Source: UBA6912 sp963792895
GTDB taxonomy: Bacteria; Actinomycetota; Acidimicrobiia; Spongiisociales; UBA5794
NCBI GenBank assembly: GCA_963792895.1
Contig: CAWBYA010000003.1
Coordinates: forward strand, 496,001-560,000
DNA length: 64,000 nt
Direction of reading: 5' to 3'
Part shown: piece after piece, positions 1-9,669 of the stretch
Numbering within the stretch: the stretch's first letter is position 1
How the letters are laid out: each line of letters starts with the position of its first letter
Made by a program: the position numbers and the translations under genes
Notes under the pieces: generated by a model
Database searches by the model: none
Seen by the model: only the letters and a program-made list of their open reading frames with translations
What the model was told of the DNA's origin: nothing

Positions 1-916
1 CGGCGCTGACAGCGACTTTCATCGCTTGGGCGTGTTCGTCTGCGATCTGAACACCCTTGCGGTAGACGTACGGTGGGAGGAGCTCCGCCATGCCGAGGAG
101 TTGGGCGACGACGAAGCGGGTCGGTACGAGGATCGCGGCCTTTTCCTTCATGAGATCGGCCGCTTCTTCGTCGAGGTAGCTGCCGTGCTCGATCGTGGTG
201 ACCCCGGCACGAAGGGCTGCCATGATTCCGGGTTTGCCGTGGCAGTGGGCGGCGACGGCTACTCCGGCCCTGGTCGCCTCGTCGACGATGGCCTGAAGTT
301 CTTCGTCGGAGAACTGTTGGTGAACGGGATCGTCGAGCTCGCTGACCACGCCACCCGAGGCGCACACCTTGATGACGGTGGCTCCCTTGCGCAGCTGTCG
401 CCGCACGGCCCTGAGGCACTCGGGCACTCCGTCACAGAGGACGCCAAAGCTCTCGTTGTCTTCGATGCTGGTGACCCAGTCGAGCGGGAGACCGTGGACA
501 TCGACGTGGCCCCCGGTCATCGACAGGATCGAACCGGCGGAGTACAGGGTCGGCCCGGGGATTCGGCCTTGGTTCACGACGTGCCGCAGCCAGATGCCAA
601 GTCCTCCCACCTCGCGCACGGAGGTGACCCCTCCCGCCACGGTTGCCGCCATGTCGGCGGTCGCCCTGCCGGCTTGGGCGACGATCGGCTCCTTGACCAT
701 CGCTTCGAGGTCGGCGCCGGTGAACCCTGTGAAGTGACCGTGGCACTCCCAGAGTCCGGGAAGCACGGTGGCCACCTCCGTGACGCTTTCGGCGGAAGGG
801 GCACTCGCGGTCGGACCCGCATACACGATGCCGCCGCCGTCCATCACAACGGAGCCGTTCTCCAGCGGCTCCCCGATGCCGGGAATCATCAACTGGGCGT
901 CGATACGGACGGTCAT
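1..916 (-). CDS. Amidohydrolase family protein (imidazolonepropionase-like), C-terminus outside window
   Basis: The minus strand is open from an ATG at 916 to the window edge, giving 305 codons with no stop. The protein has the layout of the metal-dependent amidohydrolase superfamily: a short N-terminal beta-sandwich strand region (MTVRIDAQLMIPG), then the metal-binding His-x-His in ECHGHF near residue 73, a lysine in ATVIKVCASGG that suits the bridging-lysine position, then AHCHGKPG and TTIEHGSYLDEEA carrying the further metal-binding histidines. This pattern fits the imidazolonepropionase/prolidase-like subgroup that hydrolyses cyclic amides or dipeptides; the substrate cannot be read from the sequence. 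The last catalytic Asp lies beyond the edge. It is transcribed in the same direction as the lipoprotein gene that lies 84 bp upstream. Confidence 0.85.
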   Translation of the reverse strand, partial: MTVRIDAQLMIPGIGEPLENGSVVMDGGGIVYAGPTASAPSAESVTEVATVLPGLWECHGHFTGFTGADLEAMVKEPIVAQAGRATADMAATVAGGVTSVREVGGLGIWLRHVVNQGRIPGPTLYSAGSILSMTGGHVDVHGLPLDWVTSIEDNESFGVLCDGVPECLRAVRRQLRKGATVIKVCASGGVVSELDDPVHQQFSDEELQAIVDEATRAGVAVAAHCHGKPGIMAALRAGVTTIEHGSYLDEEAADLMKEKAAILVPTRFVVAQLLGMAELLPPYVYRKGVQIADEHAQAMKVAVSA

Positions 917-1000
917 GGATGGCGGCTCCCGTGTTCGGCTGCCACGACAGCGTAGAGGTCCGGCCGTTCCCCGGCCGACCTCACGGTGCCGCCGCACCGA

Positions 1001-1618
1001 TCACGGGGTCAGGTCGAGGCACTGGACGTACACCGAGACGTTGACCGATGTGTCGTGGGCCACGCGGGCGAACCCGACCTGCCAGGCCTCCGAGGTGTCG
1101 TCCATGGCCCACACCCACTCCGGCAGAGAGGAGACGACCTGCAGCTGCGCCCAATCGTCCTCCTCACCGTCGATGACCCAGCCGGCGCCGGTCGCAAAAT
1201 CCCCTTCATCGCAGGATGCGACGACGCCCCAGTAGATGCTGCCCGCCGGAATCAGCTCGCGGCCTTCGGACCAGTAAACCCCGATGGGCCCGGCTGCACC
1301 CGATGGGCCTACCGGTCCCGGTGGGCCGGCCGGGCCTTGCGGTCCGGGCACACCCTGGAGTCCTCGAAGGCCCTGATCGCCTTGTGGCCCCTGGATTCCT
1401 TGCAGTCCTCGCTCGCCTTGGGGACCCTGCTCGCCTTGGGGTCCCTGCTCGCCCTGCGGGCCAGCCTGAGCGGCGGTCGCAAGGGTGGTTGATGCGAGGG
1501 TTCCACTGCTCGTCGATGTCTGTTGGGTATCGGTGTTCGCAGCGCCGCCGCATGCAGCGAGGCTGAGCACGACGACCGAACCAGCGGCGAGAGTTCGCAA
1601 CCATGCCGCGCATTGCAC
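1001..1618 (-). CDS. Collagen-like repeat lipoprotein
   Basis: This is a 205-residue secreted protein of unknown role. It begins at a GTG (1618) with a lipoprotein signal peptide: a hydrophobic run ending in LSLAAC, the lipobox, followed by a Ser/Thr-rich linker. The middle holds about 20 uninterrupted Gly-X-Y triplets (GPQ GEQ GPQ and so on, then Pro-rich GPA GPP GPV), the hallmark of bacterial collagen-like proteins that form triple helices. A compact C-terminal domain of about 85 residues with two cysteines (VASCDEG, YVQCLDLTP) follows; I do not recognise it. The GTG sits only one base after an AGGGGG, so a slightly different start is possible. It is expected to be anchored to the outer face of the membrane as a stalk-like protein. 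It diverges from valS. Confidence 0.8.
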   Translation of the reverse strand: MQCAAWLRTLAAGSVVVLSLAACGGAANTDTQQTSTSSGTLASTTLATAAQAGPQGEQGPQGEQGPQGERGLQGIQGPQGDQGLRGLQGVPGPQGPAGPPGPVGPSGAAGPIGVYWSEGRELIPAGSIYWGVVASCDEGDFATGAGWVIDGEEDDWAQLQVVSSLPEWVWAMDDTSEAWQVGFARVAHDTSVNVSVYVQCLDLTP

Positions 1619-1837
1619 GCCCCCTATATCGCTTCGCGCATCGTCTCTCACCAGGGGCTGGGCGGGGCAGCGGCGAACGTCCTGTCGCTCGGGCGGCCGC
1701 TCCTCTTGTAACGGGTCCAACGGCACACATGTCGGATGGTCTCGCGTCGGGGTGCAGTGAGTCAGGTGGGCGAGCATCGAAGCCGCCGTCGCTACCATTG
1801 GCGGTCGAGGCGAGGTGACGCATGACCGAGGGAAACG

Positions 1838-4432
1838 ATGAAGCCAACGTACGAGCCGAAAGACATCGAGGCGCGTTGGTACGACGTCTGGGAAGCGGCG
1901 GGCGCATTCCGGCCTGAGATCAATCCGGACGGCGAGCCCTTCTGCATCGTCATTCCGCCACCCAACGTCACGGGCGTCCTGCACATGGGTCATGCGCTCA
2001 ACATGTCGATGCAGGACACGATCATCCGCCGCAAGCGCATGCAGGGGTACGCAGCGCTGTGGCTCCCCGGGATGGACCACGCAGGCATTGCCACCCAGAA
2101 CGTTGTCGAGCGCGAGCTCGCCGCGGAGGGGCTGACTCGCCACGACATCGGCCGGGACGCGTTCATCGAGCAAGTGTGGGCCTGGAAGGCTCGGTCCGGC
2201 GGCCGCATCATCCAGCAGATCCGGACCATGGGGTTTTCAACGGATTGGAGCCGTGAGCGGTTCACGCTCGACGAGGGCCTGTCTCAGGCAGTGCGCGAAG
2301 TGTTTGTGACGCTCTACGAGCAGGGCCTCATCTATCGGGGAAGCCGCATCATCAACTGGTGCCCGCGTTGCCACACCGCGCTGTCCGACATCGAGGTCGA
2401 CTACGTGGAGGAGTCCGGCGAGCTGGTGCACATTCGCTACCCGTTCGCCGACGGCTCTGATGGCGGCGTTGTCGTGGCGACGACCCGCGCCGAGACGATG
2501 TTGGGGGACACCGGCGTCGCCGTCCACCCCGAGGATCCGCGCTATGTGAACCTGATCGGGCGCACGGTTCGCGTGCCGCTCGTCGATCGTGTCGTGCCGA
2601 TCGTCGCCGATCCTGCCGTTGATCCCGAGTTCGGCACCGGGGCCGTCAAGGTCACGCCGGCACACGACCCGACCGACTACGAAATCGCCGAGCGTTCGGG
2701 CCTCGAGCAGATCGTCGTGATCGACACGGAGGGCAACATCACCAAGGCGGGCGGTCGGTTCGCCGGGCTCGACAGGTACGAGGCCCGTGAAGCCGTCCGG
2801 CACCAGCTCAACAAAGAGGGTCACCTCGTCGAGGTCGAGGATCATCACCATTCGGTGGGGCATTGCTCGCGCTGTGGCACGGTGGTCGAGCCGCTGCTCT
2901 CGACACAGTGGTTCGTGAAAGTGGGCCCCATGGTGGGACCCGCGATCGATGCCGTGCGCAATGGAGACAGCCGTTTCGTCCCGCAGCGCTGGGAGAAGAA
3001 CTACTTCCACTGGATGGAGAATCTCCGGGATTGGTGTATCAGCCGCCAATTGTGGTGGGGGCACCGCATCCCGGCGTGGTACTGCGACGCCTGCGACGAC
3101 ACGATCGTGTCGCGCGAAGACGTCCCGGAGTGCCCCACGTGTGGGGGAGCGGTACGGGCGGACGATGACGTGCTCGACACCTGGTTCTCGTCCGCTCTGT
3201 GGCCGTTCTCGACGCTCGGTTGGCCCGAGCAGACCGAAGACCTCGCCAAGTTCTATCCGACTGCCGCGCTCGTCACGGGCTTCGACATCATCTACTTCTG
3301 GGTGGCCAGGATGATGCAGATGGGGCTTCACTTCATGGGGGCGAAGCCTTTCAGCGACATCGTCATCCATGGCCTCGTTCGTACCGCAGACGGCCGCAAG
3401 ATGTCGAAGAGCGCAGGGAACGCGCTCGATCCGTTGGAGCTCGTCGACCGGTACGGGGCCGACGCCGTGCGGCTCACCTTGGTGCAATCGGCAGCACCAG
3501 GACACGACATCCCGCTCAACGAGGAGTGGATCGATGCCTCGCGGAGGTTCGGCAACAAAGTGTGGAACGCGGTGCGGTTCCTCGTCGAGCACAACGGGGT
3601 CGGAGACGTGCCTGCCCACGGCGGCTACCCCGAAGCTCCGGGCCCTGAAGATGCGTGGGTTCTCGGCCGCCTTGCCGAAGTGGTTGCGGCATACGACGCC
3701 CTGCTCGACGAGTATCGCTTCTCGGACGCAGTCGGCATGCTCTACAACTTCGCCTGGTCAGAGGTCTTCGATTGGTACCTCGAGATGGCGAAGCTGGGGC
3801 TGAAGGACGAGGCGCGAGCCGACACCACACGTCAGACGCTCGGCGTTGTGATGCGGGACCTCCTCAAGCTGCTGCACCCTGTCATCCCGTTCCTCACAGA
3901 GGAGCTGTGGTCCGAGCTCGGCGACGGCTCGCTTCTGGCGACGTCGACGTGGCCTGCGCCTCCCGTCGCGCAAGCACCGGACGGCATGGTGGAGCTCCAG
4001 GACCTCATAACGGGTCTGCGGCGGTTCCGCGCCGAGCATCAGCTCGGCAAGCGCAGTTTCGGCATGCTCCTCGACGACCCCTCGACCATCGCCGCAGGAT
4101 GGTGGCAGGCTCAGTTGGCATCGTTGGCTGGAGCCGAGATCACTGCGACGGCGGCGCCGAGCGAGCTCGCCGGACACACGCGCATCCACGCCGGCAGGGT
4201 GTCGGCGTTCATCCCGCTCGCCGGCGTCGTCGACGTGGACGCCGAGCGGCCCCGCCTTCAGAAGGCGATAGACGAAACTCAAGCGCAGCTCGCCAAGACG
4301 GAGCAGAAGCTCTCCAACCCCAAGTTCCGAGATCGAGCGCCGGCGGAGGTCGTTGCCAAGGAAGAAGCCAAGAAGGGCGAGCTCACGGCAACAGTCGACA
4401 AGCTGCGGGCGCAGCTCGTCGAGCTCGGCTGA
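1838..4432 (+). CDS. valS: Valine--tRNA ligase
   Basis: Class I aminoacyl-tRNA synthetase that charges tRNA-Val, with a CP1 editing domain that removes threonine. The 864-residue product has HMGH (the HIGH motif) at residues 49-52 in GVLHMGHALN, and KMSKS at about 521-525 in GRKMSKSAGN. The editing-domain signatures TTRAETMLGDTGV and GTGAVKVTPAHD lie between them. The last 65 residues form the charged coiled coil that binds the tRNA corner. The ATG at 1838 follows AGGGAAACG. Length and domain order are normal for a short bacterial ValRS. folC starts 8 bp after the stop, the valS-folC pairing common in many bacteria. No T-box-like leader was seen in the 220 bp upstream. Confidence 0.97.
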   Translation: MKPTYEPKDIEARWYDVWEAAGAFRPEINPDGEPFCIVIPPPNVTGVLHMGHALNMSMQDTIIRRKRMQGYAALWLPGMDHAGIATQNVVERELAAEGLTRHDIGRDAFIEQVWAWKARSGGRIIQQIRTMGFSTDWSRERFTLDEGLSQAVREVFVTLYEQGLIYRGSRIINWCPRCHTALSDIEVDYVEESGELVHIRYPFADGSDGGVVVATTRAETMLGDTGVAVHPEDPRYVNLIGRTVRVPLVDRVVPIVADPAVDPEFGTGAVKVTPAHDPTDYEIAERSGLEQIVVIDTEGNITKAGGRFAGLDRYEAREAVRHQLNKEGHLVEVEDHHHSVGHCSRCGTVVEPLLSTQWFVKVGPMVGPAIDAVRNGDSRFVPQRWEKNYFHWMENLRDWCISRQLWWGHRIPAWYCDACDDTIVSREDVPECPTCGGAVRADDDVLDTWFSSALWPFSTLGWPEQTEDLAKFYPTAALVTGFDIIYFWVARMMQMGLHFMGAKPFSDIVIHGLVRTADGRKMSKSAGNALDPLELVDRYGADAVRLTLVQSAAPGHDIPLNEEWIDASRRFGNKVWNAVRFLVEHNGVGDVPAHGGYPEAPGPEDAWVLGRLAEVVAAYDALLDEYRFSDAVGMLYNFAWSEVFDWYLEMAKLGLKDEARADTTRQTLGVVMRDLLKLLHPVIPFLTEELWSELGDGSLLATSTWPAPPVAQAPDGMVELQDLITGLRRFRAEHQLGKRSFGMLLDDPSTIAAGWWQAQLASLAGAEITATAAPSELAGHTRIHAGRVSAFIPLAGVVDVDAERPRLQKAIDETQAQLAKTEQKLSNPKFRDRAPAEVVAKEEAKKGELTATVDKLRAQLVELG

Positions 4433-4439
4433 CCGACGA

Positions 4440-5750
4440 ATGATCGACTTCCCGATCATCCGTACGCACGAGGAAGCGCTTGCGTTCCTCGATGCCCGCA
4501 TTGGCAGCGGCGTGAAACCGGGACTGGAGCGCATCGCAGGGCTTCTCGACATGATGGGCGAACCCCATGCAGACGTTCCGGCGATTCACGCTGCAGGCAC
4601 GAACGGCAAGACGACGAGCGTTCGCTTGATGGAGGACCTCCTGCTGGCCCACGGTCTCAGCGCAGGAACCTTCACCTCGCCGCACCTCGAGCGTATCGAG
4701 GAGCGCTTCACCGTCAACGGGGCCATCCTGGACTCCGCAGGGCTCGTGGAGGCCGTGGCCGACGTGGCGCCGTTCGTCGCCGCGTACGAAGCGGCTCACG
4801 ACACGACGATCACCTACTTCGAGCTGACCGCAGCAATGGCGTTCCAGCTCTTCGTGTCGAAGGCGCTCAACGCGGCCGTCGTCGAGGTGGGTCTCGGGGG
4901 GCGCCTCGATGCAACGAACGTGCTCGACGCCGACGTATCGGTGATCACCGGCATCGCCATCGATCACACCTCGTATCTGGGGGACTCGATCGGGGAGATC
5001 GCACGCGAGAAGGTTGGGATCCTGAAAGCCGGCGGGCTACTGGTCACCGGACCGCTGCCTGCGGCCGCCGAAGGGGCGGTCACTGCCCGGGTTTCGGAGA
5101 CCGGCGCAACCTGGATCAGGCGCGGCAGCCAGTACGAGGTAGCAGATGCAGCCCAGGCGATCGGCGGCTGGCTCGTGTCCGTGCGGGGCCTCCACGACAC
5201 CTACTCCGACATCTTTCTGCCGCTGCACGGCCGCCACCAGGTCGACCATCTCGCAACCTCGATCGTCGCAGTGGAGGCATTCTTGGGGCGTGGGCTCGAT
5301 GTCGCGTTGGTGCGCGAAGCAGCGGCTGCGGTCGAGTCGCCCGGTCGAATCGAGGTCGTCGGTCGCAACCCACTGGTGATTGTGGACGGCGCCCACAACG
5401 AGGAGGGCATCACCGGGCTGGGCACCGCGCTCGCAGAAGAGTTCCCCGAGACGCACCGCATCCTCGTCGTGGGTTTCCGCGGTGAAAGAGACCCCGTTGC
5501 TCTGCTCGCGCCCCTCGTCGGTCTGGTCGGTGAGGTGATTGCGACGGCTTCGAGCGACGACGAGGCGATACCGGCGGAGGAGGTCGCTGAGGCGGCCCGC
5601 ACCGTGTTCGGGTCCGACGTCAGCGTGGAGAGTGTCGTGCCGATCGCGCAAGCGGTCACCGAGGCGCTGCATCGGGTGGGAGAGGACGAAGCCGTCGTCG
5701 TTACGGGGTCGCTCTACGTCGTCGGTGAGGCGCGAGGCCGGTTCGTGTGA
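4440..5750 (+). CDS. folC: Folylpolyglutamate synthase / dihydrofolate synthase
   Basis: Mur-ligase-type ATP enzyme that adds glutamate to folates, often also joining dihydropteroate to glutamate. The 436-residue protein starts at the ATG at 4440, just after the valS stop. The ATP-binding loop GTNGKTTS is at residues 53-60. The family block running from GLGGRLDATNVLDADVSV through IDHTSYLGDS to the lysine in REKVGILKAG is present, and the C-terminal domain carries IVDGAHNEEG. Everything expected for the cytoplasmic enzyme is there and the length is normal. It is very likely co-transcribed with valS. The next gene, zwf, converges on it with a 43-bp gap. Confidence 0.95.
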   Translation: MIDFPIIRTHEEALAFLDARIGSGVKPGLERIAGLLDMMGEPHADVPAIHAAGTNGKTTSVRLMEDLLLAHGLSAGTFTSPHLERIEERFTVNGAILDSAGLVEAVADVAPFVAAYEAAHDTTITYFELTAAMAFQLFVSKALNAAVVEVGLGGRLDATNVLDADVSVITGIAIDHTSYLGDSIGEIAREKVGILKAGGLLVTGPLPAAAEGAVTARVSETGATWIRRGSQYEVADAAQAIGGWLVSVRGLHDTYSDIFLPLHGRHQVDHLATSIVAVEAFLGRGLDVALVREAAAAVESPGRIEVVGRNPLVIVDGAHNEEGITGLGTALAEEFPETHRILVVGFRGERDPVALLAPLVGLVGEVIATASSDDEAIPAEEVAEAARTVFGSDVSVESVVPIAQAVTEALHRVGEDEAVVVTGSLYVVGEARGRFV

Positions 5751-5793
5751 CGCCCGTACGCTCGGGAAGCCACCGCCGTGGGTGGGTGCTCGC

Positions 5794-7173
5794 TCACGCC
5801 GGCGAGATCCAGCCTCTGAGGTCGGCGGCGAGTTCGTCAGCCCCTGCCGGGCCCCACGAACCCGGGGCGTAGATCTCCGGATTCTCCTGTGGCTCGAGGA
5901 GCCCCGCAACGATGCGCCAACCCAATTCGACGACGTCCTCCCGTGCGAAGAGCGTCTTGTCCCCCTCGAGAGCATCGTCGATGAGGCGTTCGTACGCCGT
6001 TGGTTGCTGCCCGTAGACCGGGGCGAAGTCGACTGCGAGATCCGCATCCTCGGTGCCGGGCTCTTCGCCTGCGGCCTCTGTCTGGAGGTGGAGCACGACG
6101 CCCGTCTCCGGTCCGAGGCGAAAGGTGATGCTGTTGGGAGCCGGTGCCGGGGTGCGCGAAGGAAAGAAGGGCAGCTTCGGCAGGGAGCGGAACACGACGG
6201 TCGCCTCGGTGACCCTGACCGCCATCTCCTTGCCCGCCCTGATGAGTATCGGCACGCCTGCCCAACGCAGGGAGTCGATGGTGGTACGTACTGCGATGAA
6301 CGTCTCTGTGAGCGAGTTCTCCGCAACCCCCGGTTCTGCGAGGTAGCCGGCGAACTGGCCGCGGACGGCGCCGTCGGTCGTCATCGGAACAACCGCACCG
6401 AGCAGCCTTGCCTTCTCGTCGTGGTAGGCGGTGGCGGTCGGGGCCGCAGGAGCCTCCATTGTCAGCAGCGTCAGCACCTGGAGAAGGTGGTTCTGCAGAA
6501 CGTCGCGCACGGTGCCCAGCTCGTCGTAGAGCACGCCCCGACCGCGCACGCCGAAGTCCTCGGCCATCGTGATCTGAATGTGGTCGACATAGTGGCGGTT
6601 CCAAATGGGCTCGAAGATGCCATTGGCGAACCGGAACGTCAGCAGGTTCTGGACAGGGTCCTTGCCGAGGAAGTGATCGATTCGGTAGATCGATCCTTCG
6701 GCGAACGCATGGTGGAGGAATCGGTTGAGCTCACGGGCAGATGCCTCATCTCGACCGAGCGGCTTCTCGACCATCACCCGTGCCCCATTGCACAACCCCA
6801 CCCGAGCGAGGCCACTCACGACCACTTCGAAGAGGTTGGGGGGAATCGCGAGGTAGTGGATCGGCGTATGCGAGCCATCGACCTTCTCCGCAAGCGCATC
6901 GAATGTAGCGTCGTCGTCATACATGCCTGCGACGTATTCGAGGCGCCCGACGAACCGGTCGAGCGTCGCCCCGGCGACCATCGAGCCGGATTCGTGAATC
7001 GCATCGGCGGCGTGGGAACGAAAGGCGGCTGTGTCCCACTCGGTTGACGCCACTCCCAAGACTCGCTGGTTGAGACGCCCTGCCTTCTCGAGCCCGTAGA
7101 GCGCCGGGAGCAGCATCTTGTGAGCGAGATCGCCGCTCGCCCCGAAGAGAACGAATGTGTCCGCGGTCGTCAT
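5794..7173 (-). CDS. zwf: Glucose-6-phosphate 1-dehydrogenase
   Basis: First enzyme of the oxidative pentose phosphate pathway: it oxidises glucose 6-phosphate to 6-phosphogluconolactone with NADP. The 459-residue protein has the nucleotide-binding loop FGASGDLAHK at residues 10-19 and the substrate and catalytic segment YRIDHFLGK at 163-171, which contains the family's essential Asp-His. MVEKPLGRD and the C-terminal Zwf domain (RLGPETGVVLHLQ) follow. The chosen ATG overlaps the stop of the upstream glucoamylase gene as ATGA, so the two are translationally coupled; a longer reading from 7233 would run into that gene. The pair suggests a unit that releases glucose from glucans and feeds NADPH production. 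No gnd or pgl is next to it. Confidence 0.96.
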   Translation of the reverse strand: MTTADTFVLFGASGDLAHKMLLPALYGLEKAGRLNQRVLGVASTEWDTAAFRSHAADAIHESGSMVAGATLDRFVGRLEYVAGMYDDDATFDALAEKVDGSHTPIHYLAIPPNLFEVVVSGLARVGLCNGARVMVEKPLGRDEASARELNRFLHHAFAEGSIYRIDHFLGKDPVQNLLTFRFANGIFEPIWNRHYVDHIQITMAEDFGVRGRGVLYDELGTVRDVLQNHLLQVLTLLTMEAPAAPTATAYHDEKARLLGAVVPMTTDGAVRGQFAGYLAEPGVAENSLTETFIAVRTTIDSLRWAGVPILIRAGKEMAVRVTEATVVFRSLPKLPFFPSRTPAPAPNSITFRLGPETGVVLHLQTEAAGEEPGTEDADLAVDFAPVYGQQPTAYERLIDDALEGDKTLFAREDVVELGWRIVAGLLEPQENPEIYAPGSWGPAGADELAADLRGWISPA

Positions 7174-9545
7174 TCCTGAGTCCCTTCTTCGATCGCGACC
7201 AGGTAGTCGGAGCCGTCCCATCCCCCATCCCATTGAATGCTGAAGACGATGTCGGTTGCCCCGGGGTCCGGTGTCAGGTCGACGAAGTGGCTACCGAGCT
7301 TGCTCGGATTGGTTGCCGCATCGCTGGAGGTCGCCCAGCGGTCGTTGGACCACCGCACCACGGCCGGGGCCGGTAGCTCGATGCGGAGGTTGCGGCCCCT
7401 GGCGATCTGCCGGATCTTGTGATTCGTCTTCCAGATCGCGATCGCGCACGTGGGTGAATTCGTTCCCAGGTAACGGGAAGCCGTTTGGGGCGGCATGTCG
7501 AACACAGCACCGAGGTCGATGGACCGGCGGAGCTTGAGGTACTCGGAGTGCGCCCACACGAGCGGCATCGCCGAGCCGCTCGGCCGGCCCTTGAAGAGCT
7601 CCATCTCCGCGATGTCGGGTGCGTCCCACACCTGCTCGGGAAGGAGGCCGTGCTCCGCAAAGCCGGCCATTGCGTCGGCCAGCTCTCCGGCTCGTTCGGG
7701 TCGGCCGGCGGCGAGCTCGAAGTGCGCCCGCTCGCCCGTGAGGAGTGGCCAGGGGCGGCCGATGCCGGTGCCGTCGAAGGGCGAGCCGTCTGCATGCTCG
7801 CCGTACCCGTCGCCCGGGTAGCGCCGCCAGACCGGGCCTGCGGGGAGTTCGACGGCGAGGAGATGATCGATGACGGCGACGGTGTCGACAATGCGTCGAT
7901 CGCCGGCGGCACGGAGCCCAAAGCGGACGAGCGCGAGCGCATCGGGGCTCACGATGTGGTCCGCCGGGACCTCGGTTTGGTCGGGAGGCCGGTTCTTGAT
8001 CGGAATCCACCCGGCGGCAGGCGTCGCTGCCGCGTCGACGTCGGCGGAGCCGATCCTCACGTAGTAGCCGGCCACTCCCACCGTCGCTGCCAGCGATGTG
8101 TCCGCGACGTACGTCCAACTCTCGATCGAAGCGTTCCAGAAGTCAGCGGTCTCGACGAGGTGGGTTGCAGCTTCGTCTTCGCCGACGGTGCGGGCAAGGT
8201 CCGCCGCAGCCAGGAGGGCGGCCACTGATGCCGCCAGCGTGAACGGCGAATAGCCGGCGTCCTCCTCCCAGCGATCTTGGGGGGTCACCGGGCCTGCGGC
8301 CACGAGGAAGCTCGCCGCCTTGCGAACCATGGGCCAGTAGCGAGTGGGGTCATTCCCCGTGATTCGCGCCCAGGCGTCGACGAGCACGATGGGCAACGCC
8401 GTCTCGTCGAGCTGTACGCCTGACCAGTACGGCGTCCCGTCGAGCCACATGTTCTGCGGCCAGTGGCCGTCTTCATCCTGGGTGGCCCACAGATACTCGA
8501 GGACTCGGGTCGCCTCCGCGTGCGCTCCGATGGCGAGCAAGCCGCCGGCCGACTCGACGAGGTCTCGTGGCCAGACGAGATGGTATCCGCCGAGGTCGTC
8601 ATCACCTTTGGAGAATCCCCAGGGGATGGAGAGGCTGGCGATGATGCCGCCCGGGAAGCTGACGGACTCGTGGGAGCGCAGCACGACTGCACTGGTGGTG
8701 ACGAGGCTGTCGTCCGCCCTCCCCGGGAGCGTGCAGGTTGCCATCCACGTGCGCCACTCGCCCGAGTATGCGTCGAGGGTCGTTTCGAACCCCGCATGGA
8801 GTGATGCGACGGCGCGGTGCGTCGCCTCGGCAGTTTCCCGGCCGAATCCGAGCGCAAGCGTGAACGTTCCGTCACAGGCCGCCAGATCGATCTCGCCGCA
8901 CACGGCAACGTTGCCGTCCTCGGCGAGGCGGTACTGGCCGACCAGCTCGCCATGGGCGCGGAGTTGCTGCCAGCCGTCGGAAACCCCGACGTACCCCGCC
9001 CCACGGGCCCGCCACGGTGCGTTCGCCACCAGGGCAAGCGCGGCGCCCGACCGCTCCGCAACCAGTCGCTCGACTCCCTTGAACTCATCGACCTTCGCCG
9101 TGTTGCCGTAGCCTCGATTCTCGAGGTGGGGGGCGAGGAGCACGAACAGTCGCAGGGCCGGATCGTCGCTCGTGAACGAGATGTCTGCCAGCAACACCGG
9201 ACGGGCCGGATCGGTGCACACCCGCTCCACGATGCAGTATCGGTCGGCTGGGGAGCGCGAGAGGATGCGGACCGCCGGCACCCCGCCGATCGTCTCGGTC
9301 GAGTGGATCGCGTCGCGCTTCACCTCCGAGAAGAACCCGTCTGGCCCGGTCACGATCAGGCCCAGGTCGCGCGTGCAGGCCTCATCCACCCTCGGGTAGT
9401 AGACCTCGTCGAGTATCCCGTGGCTGACGGTGAACCACACCGGGCTCGCCGCCGAGACCGAGGTCCCGATGGCGGTCTTTGCGCTCGACGTCCAGCGCGG
9501 TGGCATGCCGGGACCGCCGGGGGCGTTCACAGGGTTGCTGCTCAC
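7170..9545 (-). CDS. GH15 glucoamylase / glucodextranase-type glycosidase
   Basis: Glycoside hydrolase family 15 enzyme that removes glucose from non-reducing ends of alpha-glucans. The N-terminal region (SSAKTAIGTSVSAASPVWFTVSHG, LDEVYYPRVD) is the beta-sandwich typical of bacterial glucodextranase-like members. The (alpha/alpha)6 barrel follows, with GYHLVWPRDL near residues 315-325, the first catalytic glutamate in WEEDAGYSP near 426 and the second in LLPEQVWD near 636. A short C-terminal Ig-like domain ends the protein. No signal peptide is seen, so a cytoplasmic role on internal glucan or maltodextrin is likely. The start is uncertain: a GTG at 9545 gives 791 residues, and it overlaps the stop of a tiny upstream frame (MSVSVTVV) as GTGA, which may be a leader or a sign of one lost base. 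It is coupled to zwf. Confidence 0.88.
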   Translation of the reverse strand: MSSNPVNAPGGPGMPPRWTSSAKTAIGTSVSAASPVWFTVSHGILDEVYYPRVDEACTRDLGLIVTGPDGFFSEVKRDAIHSTETIGGVPAVRILSRSPADRYCIVERVCTDPARPVLLADISFTSDDPALRLFVLLAPHLENRGYGNTAKVDEFKGVERLVAERSGAALALVANAPWRARGAGYVGVSDGWQQLRAHGELVGQYRLAEDGNVAVCGEIDLAACDGTFTLALGFGRETAEATHRAVASLHAGFETTLDAYSGEWRTWMATCTLPGRADDSLVTTSAVVLRSHESVSFPGGIIASLSIPWGFSKGDDDLGGYHLVWPRDLVESAGGLLAIGAHAEATRVLEYLWATQDEDGHWPQNMWLDGTPYWSGVQLDETALPIVLVDAWARITGNDPTRYWPMVRKAASFLVAAGPVTPQDRWEEDAGYSPFTLAASVAALLAAADLARTVGEDEAATHLVETADFWNASIESWTYVADTSLAATVGVAGYYVRIGSADVDAAATPAAGWIPIKNRPPDQTEVPADHIVSPDALALVRFGLRAAGDRRIVDTVAVIDHLLAVELPAGPVWRRYPGDGYGEHADGSPFDGTGIGRPWPLLTGERAHFELAAGRPERAGELADAMAGFAEHGLLPEQVWDAPDIAEMELFKGRPSGSAMPLVWAHSEYLKLRRSIDLGAVFDMPPQTASRYLGTNSPTCAIAIWKTNHKIRQIARGRNLRIELPAPAVVRWSNDRWATSSDAATNPSKLGSHFVDLTPDPGATDIVFSIQWDGGWDGSDYLVAIEEGTQE

Positions 9546-9669
9546 ACGACGGTCACGCTGACGCTCATTGCGCCAGGCTACGACACCGGCGATCTGAGGC
9601 GTCCATCGGCGGTGGTTGCGCCTCTGGCGAGTCTGCGACGAACATGGGCAACCGAGGAGGACCCCAGCC

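Noticed and set aside
1619..1837. A T-box riboswitch before valS
   Set aside because: The region is only 219 bp and shared with a divergent gene; no T-box core or terminator-antiterminator pair was seen.
2237..3619. A 460-codon minus-strand frame
   Set aside because: Antisense to valS; composition is that of a shadow frame and valS is unmistakable.
5539..7047. A 502-codon plus-strand frame
   Set aside because: Antisense to zwf, whose motifs are complete on the other strand.
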